Shown here in pieces: positions 1-9,563 of a stretch of DNA of 64,000 nucleotides. Within the stretch, counting starts at the first letter, position 1, and each line of letters opens with the position of its first letter. The position numbers and the translations under genes were made by a program. The notes below the pieces were generated by a model that saw nothing but the letters and a program-made list of their open reading frames with translations, ran no database searches and was not told where the DNA came from. The DNA comes from Cellulomonas sp. Root485. GTDB lineage: Bacteria; Actinomycetota; Actinomycetes; Actinomycetales; Cellulomonadaceae. The stretch is from the NCBI RefSeq assembly GCF_001426705.1, contig NZ_LMFC01000005.1, forward strand, positions 186,001 through 250,000, given 5' to 3'.

Positions 1-499
1 TGCCGCCGCGCAGCGCCTGCGCGATGGCCGAGTGCTCGGAGTCGACCGGCACGATCTGGTCGGGGCGCTGCCGCGCGGCGTGCACCAGCCGGCCGCCGAC
101 GACGAGCGACTCCTTGTTGGCCAGCGCGAGCGTGCTGCCCGCCCTCAGCGCGGCGAGCGTCGGACCCAGCCCGACGGAGCCCGTGACGCCGTTGAGCACG
201 ACGTCGGCGCCGCGACCAGCCAGGTCGGTCGACGCCTGCGGGCCGACCAGCACCTCGACCCCGGGCAGGGCGTCGCGCAGGGCCGCCTCCGCCCGAGGGT
301 CGGCGACCGCGACCGTCGACACCCCCAGCTCCCGGGCCTGTCTGGCGAGCAGGTCGACGTCCCCACCACCCGCGGACAGCCCCGTCACGGTGAACCGGTC
401 GGGGTTGCGGGTGATGACGTCGACGGCCTGCGTACCGATGGACCCGGTGGACCCGAGGAGGACGACGCTGCGCTGTGTCACGCTCCCATCTTCGTGCAT
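1..499 (-). CDS. dxr: 1-deoxy-D-xylulose 5-phosphate reductoisomerase, 5' part
   Basis: This is the first ~166 residues of DXR (IspC), the NADPH- and metal-dependent enzyme making methylerythritol phosphate in the non-mevalonate isoprenoid pathway. The N-terminus shows the Rossmann dinucleotide loop LLGSTGSIGTQAV, the ANKESLV motif and VPVDSEHSAI, which carries the conserved Asp and Glu for metal and substrate. The gene runs off the left edge, so about 60% of a usual ~390-residue protein is missing. The ATG at 499 is taken as start; an in-frame GTG at 481 is an alternative. It is divergent from the padR gene starting at 521, so both promoters must lie in or near a very short gap. Confidence 0.93.
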   Translation of the reverse strand, partial: MHEDGSVTQRSVVLLGSTGSIGTQAVDVITRNPDRFTVTGLSAGGGDVDLLARQARELGVSTVAVADPRAEAALRDALPGVEVLVGPQASTDLAGRGADVVLNGVTGSVGLGPTLAALRAGSTLALANKESLVVGGRLVHAARQRPDQIVPVDSEHSAIAQALRGG

Positions 500-520
500 C
501 GCCCGTGGCAGGATCGCCGC

Positions 521-1198
521 ATGCCCGCTCCTGCGACGCCCCAGGGGTCCTCGACGCGCCTGCTCGTGCTCGGCTGCGTGCGGATCTTCCAGCCCGTGCA
601 CGGCTACTTCCTGCGCCGGGAGCTGGTGAGCTGGGAGGTCGACCAGTGGGCGCACGTGCACCCGGGGTCGATCTACAACGCGCTCAAGTCCCTCACGCGC
701 TCCGGGTTGCTGGAGGAGGTCGGCGTCGCCGCCGCCGGCCCCCGACCGCCGCGCACCACCTACCGGCTCACCGATGCGGGCGAGGACGAGTTCCTGACGC
801 TGGTCCGTGCCGGCCTGCTCACGGTGGACGATCCGACGCTCTTCCTCACCGCCGTGAACATGGCGTTCACCCTCCCCCGCGACGAGGTCGTGCAGACGGT
901 CCGGACGCGCGTCGGTCTGCTGGAGGACTACCTCGCGGTCCTCGCCACGCAGATCGAGCAGATCCTCGACGCGAAGGACACCCCGAACACCGCGACGGAG
1001 GTCCCGCGCCTGATCAGCGCGAGGGTCCGGGGCGAGCTGGAGTGGGCCCGGGACTACCTCGACCGGCTCGCGGGCGGTGCTTATGCGTTCCAGGACGAGC
1101 CGCCGCTGTGGACACCGACGCCCGAGCAGATCGAGATCGCCCGCGCCGCGGGAGTCGGTCCGGGCGTCGTCATCGCGATGGCCGAGGGAGACACGTAA
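521..1198 (+). CDS. PadR-family transcriptional regulator
   Basis: A 225-residue PadR-type regulator. The N-terminal winged helix contains HGYFLRRELVSWEVD followed by HPGSIYNALKSLTRSGLLEE, the usual PadR recognition region, and the C-terminal half is the alpha-helical dimerisation part (Vir_act_alpha-like). It starts at ATG 521; the reading frame is open further upstream but that stretch overlaps dxr and has no family similarity. It precedes an ABC exporter gene pair by 65 bp, the standard arrangement in which a PadR repressor controls a drug-efflux pump and responds to its substrate. The gap holds paired GTCAA/TTGA elements that could be its operator. Confidence 0.92.
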   Translation: MPAPATPQGSSTRLLVLGCVRIFQPVHGYFLRRELVSWEVDQWAHVHPGSIYNALKSLTRSGLLEEVGVAAAGPRPPRTTYRLTDAGEDEFLTLVRAGLLTVDDPTLFLTAVNMAFTLPRDEVVQTVRTRVGLLEDYLAVLATQIEQILDAKDTPNTATEVPRLISARVRGELEWARDYLDRLAGGAYAFQDEPPLWTPTPEQIEIARAAGVGPGVVIAMAEGDT

Positions 1199-1200
1199 TA

Positions 1201-1236
1201 GTCAAGGTTGACGAGTAATAGTCCATCTTGAATACT
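1201..1236 (+). promoter_or_regulatory. Promoter and probable PadR operator for the ABC exporter
   Basis: TTGACG at 1208-1213 and AATACT at 1231-1236 are separated by 17 bp, a sigma-70-type spacing. The dyad GTCAAGGTTGAC (1201-1212) overlaps the -35 element, and a related element GTCCATCTTGAA (1221-1232) lies exactly 20 bp downstream in the spacer and -10. The repeated elements and their position argue for repression by the upstream PadR protein; binding itself is inferred. Confidence 0.6.
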
Positions 1237-1263
1237 GGGGTCTCCACTCGAAGGAGACCCCGC

Positions 1264-2246
<983 letters not shown>

Positions 2247-2250
<4 letters not shown>

Positions 2251-3062
2251 CCGCCACCACCGCCACCCCGCCCACGTTCACCGACGAGCAGAGCGGTCGG
2301 AGCACGTTCGTCCGCGACGCGCTCACCGTCTTCCGCCGCGCCATGCGGATCTCGCTGCGCAACCCGGTCTGGGCCGTCATGGGCCTGCTCCAGCCGGTGC
2401 TGTACCTCTCGCTGTTCGGCCCGCTGCTCGAGCCGCTCGCCCCGCAGCTGGGCGCGACGAACGCCTACCAGCTCTTCGTCCCGGGCCTGCTGGTGCAGCT
2501 CGGCATGTTCGGAGCGCTGTTCGTCGGCTTCGGGCTCATCGGCGAGTGGCGCGACGGGGTCATCGAGGCCGAGCGCGTCAGCCCCGCACCCCGCTCCGCC
2601 CTCGTGGTCGGCCGGGTGCTGCGCGACGTCATCGTCGTCGCCGTGCAAGGTGTCGTCCTGGTGTCCGTGGCGTTCCTCTTCGGGCTCGAGGCACCCTTCT
2701 GGGGCATCGTGCTCGGCATCGTCACCGCCGCCCTGCTCGCCGCCGCGTTCGCCTCGGCGTCCTACGCCGTGGCGCTGACGCTCAAGAGCGAGGACGCGCT
2801 GGCGCCCCTGATGAACGGCGTCGCCCTGCCGCTGCTGCTGCTGTCCGGGATCCTGCTGCCCATCACGGCCGCCTCGGCGCCCGCCTGGCTCAACACGTTG
2901 TCCAACCTCAACCCGATCAAGCACGTCGTCTCGGGCATCCGCGCCCAGTTCGACGGCGACATCGGCAGCGCCACCGCGCTGTGGGGCTCCGCGCTGACGA
3001 TCGTGCTCGCGGCCGTCGGCCTCTGGTTCGGCTCCCGCACGTTCAAGCGCGAGGACGGCTGA
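2247..3062 (+). CDS. DrrB-type ABC exporter permease
   Basis: A 271-residue ABC-2 type membrane protein with about six hydrophobic helices, the permease partner of the preceding ATPase. After a cytoplasmic N-terminus, the first helix covers VWAVMGLLQPVLYLSLFGPLL, and a typical ABC-2 segment with LNPIKHVVSGIRAQFDG lies near the C-terminus. It overlaps the ATPase gene by 4 bp. A strong hairpin follows the stop codon and would end the padR-ABC transcript. Confidence 0.94.
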
Positions 3063-3072
3063 GCGACAGACG

Positions 3073-3109
3073 ACGACGGCCGCGCCCCCGGCGGGAGCGC
3101 GGCCGTCGT
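3073..3109. terminator. Bidirectional hairpin terminator
   Basis: A perfect 13-bp inverted repeat (3073-3085 and 3097-3109, arm ACGACGGCCGCGC) with an 11-nt loop lies between two convergent genes. It lacks a long U tract, as is common in high-GC actinobacteria. Confidence 0.75.
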
Positions 3110-3120
3110 GAGGTCTGCAC

Positions 3121-3675
3121 CTACTCGACGCCGAGAAGCACCTCGACCGCGCGCGACAGGAAGGCGTCGACCGGGCCCTCGGCGTACGCGTTGTGGCCCT
3201 TGCGGCGGCGGAACGTCGCGGACCGGACCTCGGCGGCCGACAGCGGCGTGCCCTTGTCGAAATAGGCGACGAGGCGCTGGCACAGGTCGTCGACGTCGGC
3301 CGGCTCGTAGCCCTGCTGACGGCCGTCGGGCGGCGCGAACCGGTCGCCGTCGGGACGGCCCAGGCGCCCGTACAGCGTGCGGGCCTGCTCGCTCAGGTGG
3401 TCCATCCAGCCCTGCTGGCCGCGGGTCGCGATGTACTCCGCGCGGGACCGGGCCACGAACGCGGCCTCCAGCCGGTCGAGCGCCGCGTCGACCGCCGCGG
3501 TCACGTACCCGCCACGCACCATGTCGAACGCGACGCCGCGAACATCCTTGCTGGCCAGCGCCTGCGCCGGACCCTGCTCGTAGACGGCTCGTGCGTGGGC
3601 GAAGAAGTCGTCGACCTCGTCCGGGTCGTACCCCTGCTTCAGGCCCGAGACGGTCCGGAACATCCCGTCGCTCAC
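3121..3675 (-). CDS. DivIVA-domain protein
   Basis: A 184-residue protein with two short DivIVA-type motifs: SGLKQGYDPDEVDDFFAHAR near the N-terminus and GYEPADVDDLCQRLV in the middle. Such motifs occur in small actinobacterial relatives of the polar growth protein Wag31/DivIVA, but the long coiled coil of DivIVA itself is missing. The start is GTG 3675, preceded by AGGAGG and overlapping the rlmN stop by 4 bp (GTGA); a downstream ATG at 3663 is possible. The exact role is unknown; a part in cell-envelope or division-site organisation is only suggested by the domain. Confidence 0.85.
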   Translation of the reverse strand: MSDGMFRTVSGLKQGYDPDEVDDFFAHARAVYEQGPAQALASKDVRGVAFDMVRGGYVTAAVDAALDRLEAAFVARSRAEYIATRGQQGWMDHLSEQARTLYGRLGRPDGDRFAPPDGRQQGYEPADVDDLCQRLVAYFDKGTPLSAAEVRSATFRRRKGHNAYAEGPVDAFLSRAVEVLLGVE

Positions 3676-4799
3676 TCGTCCTCCTCTGCTGCCAGCTGTC
3701 CGCAGGCGCCGTCGATCTCGCTGCCGCGCGTGTCCCGGATCGTGGTCGGGATCCCGTGCGCACGCAAGCGTGCCACGAACTCCTGCTCGACCCGGGGATC
3801 GCTCGCGGTCCACTTCGAGCCCGGCGTCGGGTTCAGCGGGATCGGGTTGCAGTGCACCCAGCCGCGGCCGCGCGCGTTGAGCTTCTCGCCCAGGAGGTCC
3901 GCGCGCCAGGCGTGGTCGTTGATGTCCCGGATGAGCGCGTACTCGATGGAGACACGCCGGCCGGTGACCTCGAAGTAGCGGTGGGCGGAGTCGATCGCCT
4001 CGTCGACGCTCCAGCGCGTGTTCACCGGCACCAGCTCGCTGCGCAGCTCGTCGTCCGGTGCGTGCAGCGACAGCGCGAGGGTCACCGGGATGCCCTCCTT
4101 GGCGAGGCGGTCCATCGCCGGCACCATCCCGACGGTCGACACCGTCACGTTCCGCGCCGACATGCCGAGACCGTCAGGCGCCGGGGCCACCAGGCGCCGA
4201 ACCGTCTCCATCACCGACTTGTAGTTGGCGAGCGGCTCCCCCATGCCCATGAACACCACGTTGCTCAGGCGGGTCGGGCCGCCCGGCACCTCACCGTCGG
4301 CCAGCGAGCGGGCCGCCGCACGGACCTGCTCGACGATCTCCGCCGTGGACAGGTTCCGCGTCAGGCCGAGCTGGCCCGTCGCGCAGAACGAGCACGCCAG
4401 CCCGCACCCTGCCTGGCTCGAGACGCACAGTGTGGTGCGGTTGGCGTACCGCATGAGGACGGACTCGACCTTGGCGCCGTCGAACAGGTGCCACAGCGTC
4501 TTGACCGTGGTGCCCTGGTCCGCCGTCTGCGTGCGGTGCGGCGTGAGGAGCTGCGGGAAGAGACCCTCGACCAGCTTGTCTCGCGTCGCCTTCGGCAGGT
4601 CGGTCATCTGCGCGGGGTCGTTGGTCAGGTGCGTGAAGTAGTGCGTCGCCAGCTGCTTGGCGCGGAACGGCTTCTCGCCGAGCTCGGTGACGGCGTCGAC
4701 CCGCTGCTCGGGCGTGAGGTCGACGAAGTGCTTGGGCGGCTTGCCCCGAGGTCCCCGGCTGGGCGAGGACAGGTCGAGGCGCACGGGTGTACCGGTCAT
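3672..4799 (-). CDS. rlmN: 23S rRNA (adenine2503-C2)-methyltransferase / tRNA m2A37 methyltransferase
   Basis: RlmN is a radical SAM enzyme that methylates C2 of A2503 in 23S rRNA and A37 in some tRNAs. The 375-residue length is normal. The iron-sulfur motif CxxxCxxC is at C132, C136 and C139 (CGLACSFC), followed by VVFMGMGEPLANY and, near the C-terminus, RDTRGSEIDGACGQL, which holds the second catalytic cysteine. ATG 4799 begins the conserved part; the open frame upstream is antisense-like extension. It is followed by the DivIVA-like gene with a 4-bp overlap and preceded by cdsA. Confidence 0.97.
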   Translation of the reverse strand: MTGTPVRLDLSSPSRGPRGKPPKHFVDLTPEQRVDAVTELGEKPFRAKQLATHYFTHLTNDPAQMTDLPKATRDKLVEGLFPQLLTPHRTQTADQGTTVKTLWHLFDGAKVESVLMRYANRTTLCVSSQAGCGLACSFCATGQLGLTRNLSTAEIVEQVRAAARSLADGEVPGGPTRLSNVVFMGMGEPLANYKSVMETVRRLVAPAPDGLGMSARNVTVSTVGMVPAMDRLAKEGIPVTLALSLHAPDDELRSELVPVNTRWSVDEAIDSAHRYFEVTGRRVSIEYALIRDINDHAWRADLLGEKLNARGRGWVHCNPIPLNPTPGSKWTASDPRVEQEFVARLRAHGIPTTIRDTRGSEIDGACGQLAAEEDE

Positions 4800-4831
4800 G
4801 GGCCAGGTACCCCCTCTCGGACTAGGGCGGG

Positions 4832-5674
4832 TCAGGCGGGCTGGAACACCGTGAGGACCACGTACACGGCGGGGGCGGTCAGGACGAGCGAGTCGAGCCG
4901 GTCCAGCAGGCCGCCGTGGCCCGGCACCAGCCGGCCCATGTCCTTGAGCTCGAGGTCGCGCTTGAGCATCGACTCGGCGAGGTCCCCGAGCGTGGCGGTC
5001 ACGACGGTGGCCAGGCCGAGGATGACGCCGACCAGCGGCTCCCCGTCGAACGCGAGCTGCACACCCACCACGCCCACGACGCACGCCAGGACCATCGAGC
5101 CGGCCAGACCCTCCCAGGTCTTCTTCGGGCTCACCGACGGCGCGAGCGGGTGCCTGCCGAGCAGGACGCCCACCGTGTAGCCGCCGACGTCGCTGGCGAC
5201 GCACAGGAGGATGAAGAGCATCACGCGGGCGGCGCCGTCCGGCTCGGCGAGCATGAGCATGACGAACCCGCCGAGGAAGGGCAGGTACGCCGCCGCGAAC
5301 GCACCCGCGGTCGCGTCCCGCAGGGCCGGCTGGCCGCTCCCGTCGAGCACGCGCCACACGACGACACCGCCGACGGTCAGCATGAACGCGACGAACAGCG
5401 CCTCCGGTCCCGCCGTGTACGCCGACACGAGGATGCCGATCGCGCCGACCAGCAGCGGGAGGAGCGGCAGGTGGATGTTGCGGCGCGTGAACGCCTGCGC
5501 CAGCTCCCAGAGCCCCGCGCTGACCGCCAGGACGGCGACGACCGCGAAGGCTTCCTTGCGGATGAACAGCGACGCGACCACCGCCACGAGCATGGCGACG
5601 CCGACGACGATCGCGACCGGGAGGTCACGACCGGGGCGGGGGGTCCGGGTGGCGGCGATGGCAGTCTGGCTCAT
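4832..5674 (-). CDS. cdsA: Phosphatidate cytidylyltransferase
   Basis: CdsA makes CDP-diacylglycerol from phosphatidic acid and CTP, the branch point for bacterial phospholipids. The 280-residue protein is almost entirely hydrophobic with about eight membrane helices, and the CDP-DAG synthase signature SMLKRDLELKDMGRLVPGHGG lies at roughly residues 235-255. Its start overlaps the frr stop, continuing the rpsB-tsf-pyrH-frr-cdsA-rlmN order typical of actinobacteria. Confidence 0.97.
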   Translation of the reverse strand: MSQTAIAATRTPRPGRDLPVAIVVGVAMLVAVVASLFIRKEAFAVVAVLAVSAGLWELAQAFTRRNIHLPLLPLLVGAIGILVSAYTAGPEALFVAFMLTVGGVVVWRVLDGSGQPALRDATAGAFAAAYLPFLGGFVMLMLAEPDGAARVMLFILLCVASDVGGYTVGVLLGRHPLAPSVSPKKTWEGLAGSMVLACVVGVVGVQLAFDGEPLVGVILGLATVVTATLGDLAESMLKRDLELKDMGRLVPGHGGLLDRLDSLVLTAPAVYVVLTVFQPA

Positions 5675-6231
5675 CAGACCTCGAGGAGCTCGTTCTCCTT
5701 GGACGCGAGCAGGTGGTCGATGAGGTCCACGTGCTTCTTCGTCAAGGACTCGAGCTCCTTCTCCGCACGACCGACCTCGTCCTCGCCGGCCTCACCGTCC
5801 TTGACGATGCGGTCCAGCTCCTCCTTGGCCCGGCGCCGGACGTTGCGCACCGAGATGCGGGCGTCCTCCGCCTTGGTCTTGGCGAGCTTGACGAAGTCCT
5901 TGCGGCGCTCCTGCGTGAGGGCGGGCAGGACGATGCGGATGACGTTGCCGTCGTTGGTCGGGTTCACGCCGAGGTCGGAGTCGCGCAGCGCCTTCTCGAT
6001 CGCGGTGGTCGACGACTTGTCGAACGGCGAGACGAGGATCGTGCGCGCCTCGGTGACGTTGAACGACGCCAGCTGCTGCAGGGGCGTCGGGCTGCCGTAG
6101 TAGTCGACGAACACCTTGGAGAACATCGCGGCGTTGGCCCGACCGGTGCGGATCGTCGAGAAGTCCTCCTTGGCGACCTCGACGGCCTTGTCCATCTTCT
6201 CTTCAGCCTCGAAGAGGGTCTCGTCGATCAC
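5674..6231 (-). CDS. frr: Ribosome recycling factor
   Basis: RRF splits post-termination ribosomes together with EF-G. The 185-residue length is standard, and the conserved core RTGRANAAMFSKVFVDYYG and the segment GSPTPLQQLASFNV are present, followed by the two long helices of the three-helix bundle. It sits directly downstream of pyrH (54-bp gap) and overlaps cdsA. Confidence 0.98.
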   Translation of the reverse strand: MIDETLFEAEEKMDKAVEVAKEDFSTIRTGRANAAMFSKVFVDYYGSPTPLQQLASFNVTEARTILVSPFDKSSTTAIEKALRDSDLGVNPTNDGNVIRIVLPALTQERRKDFVKLAKTKAEDARISVRNVRRRAKEELDRIVKDGEAGEDEVGRAEKELESLTKKHVDLIDHLLASKENELLEV

Positions 6232-6285
6232 CGGAGCTCCTTCGTGCGTGCGTCGTGTTCGTGCAGGGTCGTGCGCTCAGGCCGG

Positions 6286-7029
6286 TCAGCTGGCCGTGAT
6301 CAGCGTGCCGATCTTCTCACCCCGGAGCGCCCGCGTGACGTTGCCGGCCTCCTCGAGCCCGAAGACGCGCATCCGCACGTCGTTGTCACGGCAGAGGCTG
6401 AGGGCCGAGCCGTCCATCACGCCCAGGTCGTTCACCAGGGCGTCCGTGTACGTCAGGTGGTCCAGCTTCACCGCGTCGGGGTTGGTCCGCGGGTCCGCGG
6501 AGTACACGCCGTCGACGCCGTTCTTGCCCATGAGGACCTCGTGGCAGTGCGTCTCGAGGGCGCGCTGCACGCTCACGGTGTCCGTCGAGAAGTACGGCAT
6601 GCCGGCGCCGGCGCCGAAGATGACGACGCGGCCCTTCTCCAGGTGCCGGATGGCCCGCAGCGGGATGTACGGCTCGGCAACCTGGCCCATCGCGATCGCG
6701 GTCTGCACGCGCGTGCTCACGCCGGCCTGCTCGAGGAAGTCCTGGAGCGCCAGGCAGTTCATGACCGTGCCGAGCATGCCCATGTAGTCGGCGCGCGCCC
6801 GGTCGAGACCGCGCTGCGAGAGCTCGGCGCCACGGAAGAAGTTGCCACCGCCCACGACGATCGCCACCTGCACACCCGCCCGGACCGCGACGGCGATCTC
6901 GGCGGCGACGCGCTGCACGACGTCCGCCGCGAGGCCCACGTCACCGCCACCGAACGTCTCGCCGGACAGCTTGAGCAGGACGCGCCGGTCCGGCACCGCT
7001 CCGCGGGTCGACTCGGGGTCCAGGGTCAC
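6286..7029 (-). CDS. pyrH: UMP kinase
   Basis: PyrH phosphorylates UMP to UDP in the pyrimidine pathway as a hexamer of the amino acid kinase fold. The 247-residue product begins with RRVLLKLSGETFGG and contains VVGGGNFFRGAEL, the usual UMP-kinase nucleotide and UMP-binding loops. GTG 7029 is chosen because GGAGG lies 6 nt upstream; the longer open frame reaches into the intergenic terminator. A hairpin separates it from tsf. Confidence 0.97.
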   Translation of the reverse strand: MTLDPESTRGAVPDRRVLLKLSGETFGGGDVGLAADVVQRVAAEIAVAVRAGVQVAIVVGGGNFFRGAELSQRGLDRARADYMGMLGTVMNCLALQDFLEQAGVSTRVQTAIAMGQVAEPYIPLRAIRHLEKGRVVIFGAGAGMPYFSTDTVSVQRALETHCHEVLMGKNGVDGVYSADPRTNPDAVKLDHLTYTDALVNDLGVMDGSALSLCRDNDVRMRVFGLEEAGNVTRALRGEKIGTLITAS

Positions 7030-7063
7030 GGTGCCTCCACGAGAGTTGGATCGGGCTGGTTGC

Positions 7064-7101
7064 GACGGTGGCCCCGACCCCGCAGGGCCGGGGCCACCGT
7101 C
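7064..7101 (-). terminator. Hairpin between tsf and pyrH
   Basis: A 13-bp stem (7064-7076 with 7089-7101, arm GACGGTGGCCCCG) and 12-nt loop follows the tsf stop on the minus strand. It may end or attenuate the rpsB-tsf transcript before pyrH. Confidence 0.65.
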
Positions 7102-7113
7102 GATCACCTGAGG

Positions 7114-7959
7114 TCAGGCTCCCACGCGGTAACGGACGAAGCCCGTCAGCGTGCCGCCGGCCTCGGCGAGGACCTGCGCGACCGTCTTCTTGTTGTCCTT
7201 GGCGAACGCCTGCTCGAGCAGCACGTTCTCCTTGAAGAAGCCGTTGAGGCGGCCCTCGATGATCTTCGGCAGTGCTGCCTCGGGCTTGCCCTCGTTGCGG
7301 GCCGTCTCCTCGGCGATGTGGCGCTCGTTCGCGACGACGTCGGCCGAGACCTCCTCGCGCGTGAGGTACGTGGGCGAGAACGCCGCGATGTGCGTCGCGA
7401 TGTCCCGGGCCACGCCGGCGCCGGCAGCGTCGGTCGCGACGAGCACGCCGACCTGCGGGGGCAGGTCCTTGCTGACCTTGTGCAGGTAGACCTCGACGTG
7501 CTCGCCGGCCACGCGGGCCAGGCGGCGCACGACCACGCGCTCACCCAGGGTGGCGGCGGTCTCGTCGACGATCGTCTGGACGCTCTGGCCGTCGACCTCG
7601 GTGGCCAGCAGCGCGTCCGCGTCGCGGGCCGGGGAGTCGACCGCGGCCGCGAGGACGCGGGCGGCCAGCGCGACGAAGTTCGGGCTCTTCGCGACGAAGT
7701 CCGTCTCCGAGTTGACCTCGACGAGCACGCCCGTCTGGCCCTCGCCGTCAGCCGTCGGGCCGACGTGGGCGGCGACGAGGCCGTCCGACGCCGAGCGGCC
7801 CTCGCGCTTGCCGACGCCCTTGAGGCCCTTGACGCGGATGAGCTCGAGCGCCTTGTCGGTGTCGCCCTCAGCCTCCTCGAGCGCCTTCTTGACGTCCATC
7901 ATTCCGGCACCGGTCTTCTCGCGCAGCGCCTTGATGTCTGCGAGCGAGTAGTTCGCCAT
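7114..7959 (-). CDS. tsf: Elongation factor Ts
   Basis: EF-Ts exchanges GDP for GTP on EF-Tu. The 281-residue protein starts MANYSLADIKALREKTGAGMMDVKKALEEA, the conserved N-terminal domain, and carries the TDFVA core motif. ATG 7959 fits the family start; the open frame upstream is an extension through the rpsB-tsf gap. It lies downstream of rpsB, the universal bacterial order, with a hairpin in the 109-bp gap. Confidence 0.98.
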   Translation of the reverse strand: MANYSLADIKALREKTGAGMMDVKKALEEAEGDTDKALELIRVKGLKGVGKREGRSASDGLVAAHVGPTADGEGQTGVLVEVNSETDFVAKSPNFVALAARVLAAAVDSPARDADALLATEVDGQSVQTIVDETAATLGERVVVRRLARVAGEHVEVYLHKVSKDLPPQVGVLVATDAAGAGVARDIATHIAAFSPTYLTREEVSADVVANERHIAEETARNEGKPEAALPKIIEGRLNGFFKENVLLEQAFAKDNKKTVAQVLAEAGGTLTGFVRYRVGA

Positions 7960-8026
7960 CAGTCGTGTCCGTTCCTCGTGTGTCGTGACGTTGATGCGGG
8001 ACCGCAACGGTCCGGTGACGTGCCGC

Positions 8027-8061
8027 GGTGCCGGCGGCCCCGTCGAGGGACCACCGGCACC
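8027..8061 (-). terminator. Hairpin between rpsB and tsf
   Basis: Arms 8027-8041 and 8047-8061 form a 15-bp stem in minus-strand RNA (two G-U pairs) with a 5-nt loop. It starts just after the rpsB stop codon, so it may set the rpsB to tsf ratio by partial termination. Confidence 0.65.
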
Positions 8062-8068
8062 GGCAGGA

Positions 8069-9094
8069 TCACTTGGAGTCGGCGTCGCCCTCGGCGGCGG
8101 CCTCGTCGGCGGCAACCTCGGCCGCGGCCTCCTCGGCGACGACCTCCTCGGCCACAGCCTCGGCGACGACCTCCTCGGCCACAGCCTCGGCGACGACCTC
8201 CTCGGCGACAGCCTCGGTCGCGGCCTCCTCGGCGACGACCTCCTCGGCGATCTCGGTCTTCGCCTCGGCGACGGCCTCGGTCGCGTCGGCCGCGACCTCG
8301 GCACCGGCGAGGTCGGCCTCGGCGCCGGCGAGCAGCTCGCGCTCCCACTCGGCCAGCGGCTCGGCGTCGGCCGGAGCACCCTCGGCGGCCGCGGTGCGAC
8401 CGGAGTGACGCTTCAGCAGACCGTCGGCAGCAGCGTCCGCGATGACGCGGGTCAGCAGCTGGACGGCGCGGATCGCGTCGTCGTTGCCCGGGATCGGGTA
8501 GTCGACGACGTCGGGGTCGCAGTTGGTGTCCAGGATGGCGACGACGGGGATGCCGAGCTTGCGCGCCTCGTTGACGGCGAGGTGCTCCTTGTTCGTGTCG
8601 ACGATCCACACGGCCGAGGGAACCTTGGCCATGTCACGGATGCCACCGAGCGTCTTGGCCAGCTTGTCCTTCTCGCGGCGCAGGACGAGCAGCTCCTTCT
8701 TCGTGAGGTTCGAGCCCGCCACGTCGTCGAAGTCGATCTGCTCGAGCTCCTTGAGGCGCTGGAGACGCTTGTGCACCGTGCTGAAGTTGGTGAGCATGCC
8801 ACCGAGCCAGCGCTGGTTGACGTACGGCATGCCGACGCGAGCGGCCTGGTCCGCGACCGGCTCCTGCGCCTGCTTCTTGGTGCCGACGAAGAGGATGGTG
8901 CCGCCGTGCGCGACGGTCTGGCTCACGAAGTCGTAGGCGTTGTCGATGTACGACAGCGACTGCTGCAGGTCGACGATGTAGATGCCGTTGCGCTCGGTGA
9001 AGATGAAGCGCTTCATCTTGGGGTTCCAGCGGCGGGTCTGGTGTCCGAAGTGGACACCGCTCTCGAGCAGCTGGCGCATGGTCACGACGGCCAT
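8069..9094 (-). CDS. rpsB: 30S ribosomal protein S2 with Ala/Glu-rich tail
   Basis: S2 is recognised by VTMRQLLESGVHFGHQTRRWNPKM at the N-terminus, FVGTKKQAQEPV and RWLGGMLTNF. It binds the small subunit near S1's usual site. At 341 residues it is much longer than E. coli S2 (241): about 90 extra C-terminal residues are acidic and alanine-rich, built largely of the repeat EEVVAEAVA. Such tails are common in actinobacterial S2, but this one is encoded by an almost exact 27-bp tandem repeat. Confidence 0.97.
   Translation of the reverse strand: MAVVTMRQLLESGVHFGHQTRRWNPKMKRFIFTERNGIYIVDLQQSLSYIDNAYDFVSQTVAHGGTILFVGTKKQAQEPVADQAARVGMPYVNQRWLGGMLTNFSTVHKRLQRLKELEQIDFDDVAGSNLTKKELLVLRREKDKLAKTLGGIRDMAKVPSAVWIVDTNKEHLAVNEARKLGIPVVAILDTNCDPDVVDYPIPGNDDAIRAVQLLTRVIADAAADGLLKRHSGRTAAAEGAPADAEPLAEWERELLAGAEADLAGAEVAADATEAVAEAKTEIAEEVVAEEAATEAVAEEVVAEAVAEEVVAEAVAEEVVAEEAAAEVAADEAAAEGDADSK
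8131..8211. repeat. 27-bp tandem repeat inside rpsB, three copies
   Basis: Units at 8131-8157, 8158-8184 and 8185-8211 are nearly identical at the DNA level (one difference seen) and encode nine-residue EEVVAEAVA units. Identity at silent positions points to recent duplication or slippage. Confidence 0.85.
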
Positions 9095-9563
9095 GGCACG
9101 TCCTTCCGGCGCGCACCGCGAGGTGCACGCGTCAAGGCGGACCCGTCTGGGGCCCGCATCTCGGTTGTCGGCTCCGACCAGCTGGCCGGCGCCCCTGGCG
9201 CCATGTCGTCGCCCGCTCCGGTACCTGCCACGTGGACAGGTGCTCGGACCGCTGCGGAGATCGACCCCGTCCTGGTCCTGGTCGGCGCTGGGCCGTAGGT
9301 CCGGTGATCGGGTGGATGACGCGCGAAGTCGACCGGTACGGACCGGTCGCACCCGAAGTCTAGCCGATCGCCGCCCCTGCTCCGCACCGCGCCCACGGCC
9401 GCACCCCGGAGTGCGCCCGCGCGGAGCGCACCCGCGGAGCGCACGCTGCCCCGCCGACTCTGCCCACGTCGGTGAGCCGACCACAGCCCGGAGGTCGGCA
9501 GCGTCGTCCACGGAGCTCCCGCCACCGCCCGCGTCCTCGTCCGGCGCCGCCCACGATCACGGT
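9095..9563. other. Intergenic region between rpsB and the M23 gene
   Basis: This 469-bp gap lies upstream of both divergent genes and must hold their promoters. A direct repeat of GACCGGT occurs at 9331-9348, and TAGACT on the minus strand at 9357-9362 resembles a -10 element, but no convincing -35 box was found with it. No ORF with sensible coding character was seen. Confidence 0.4.
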
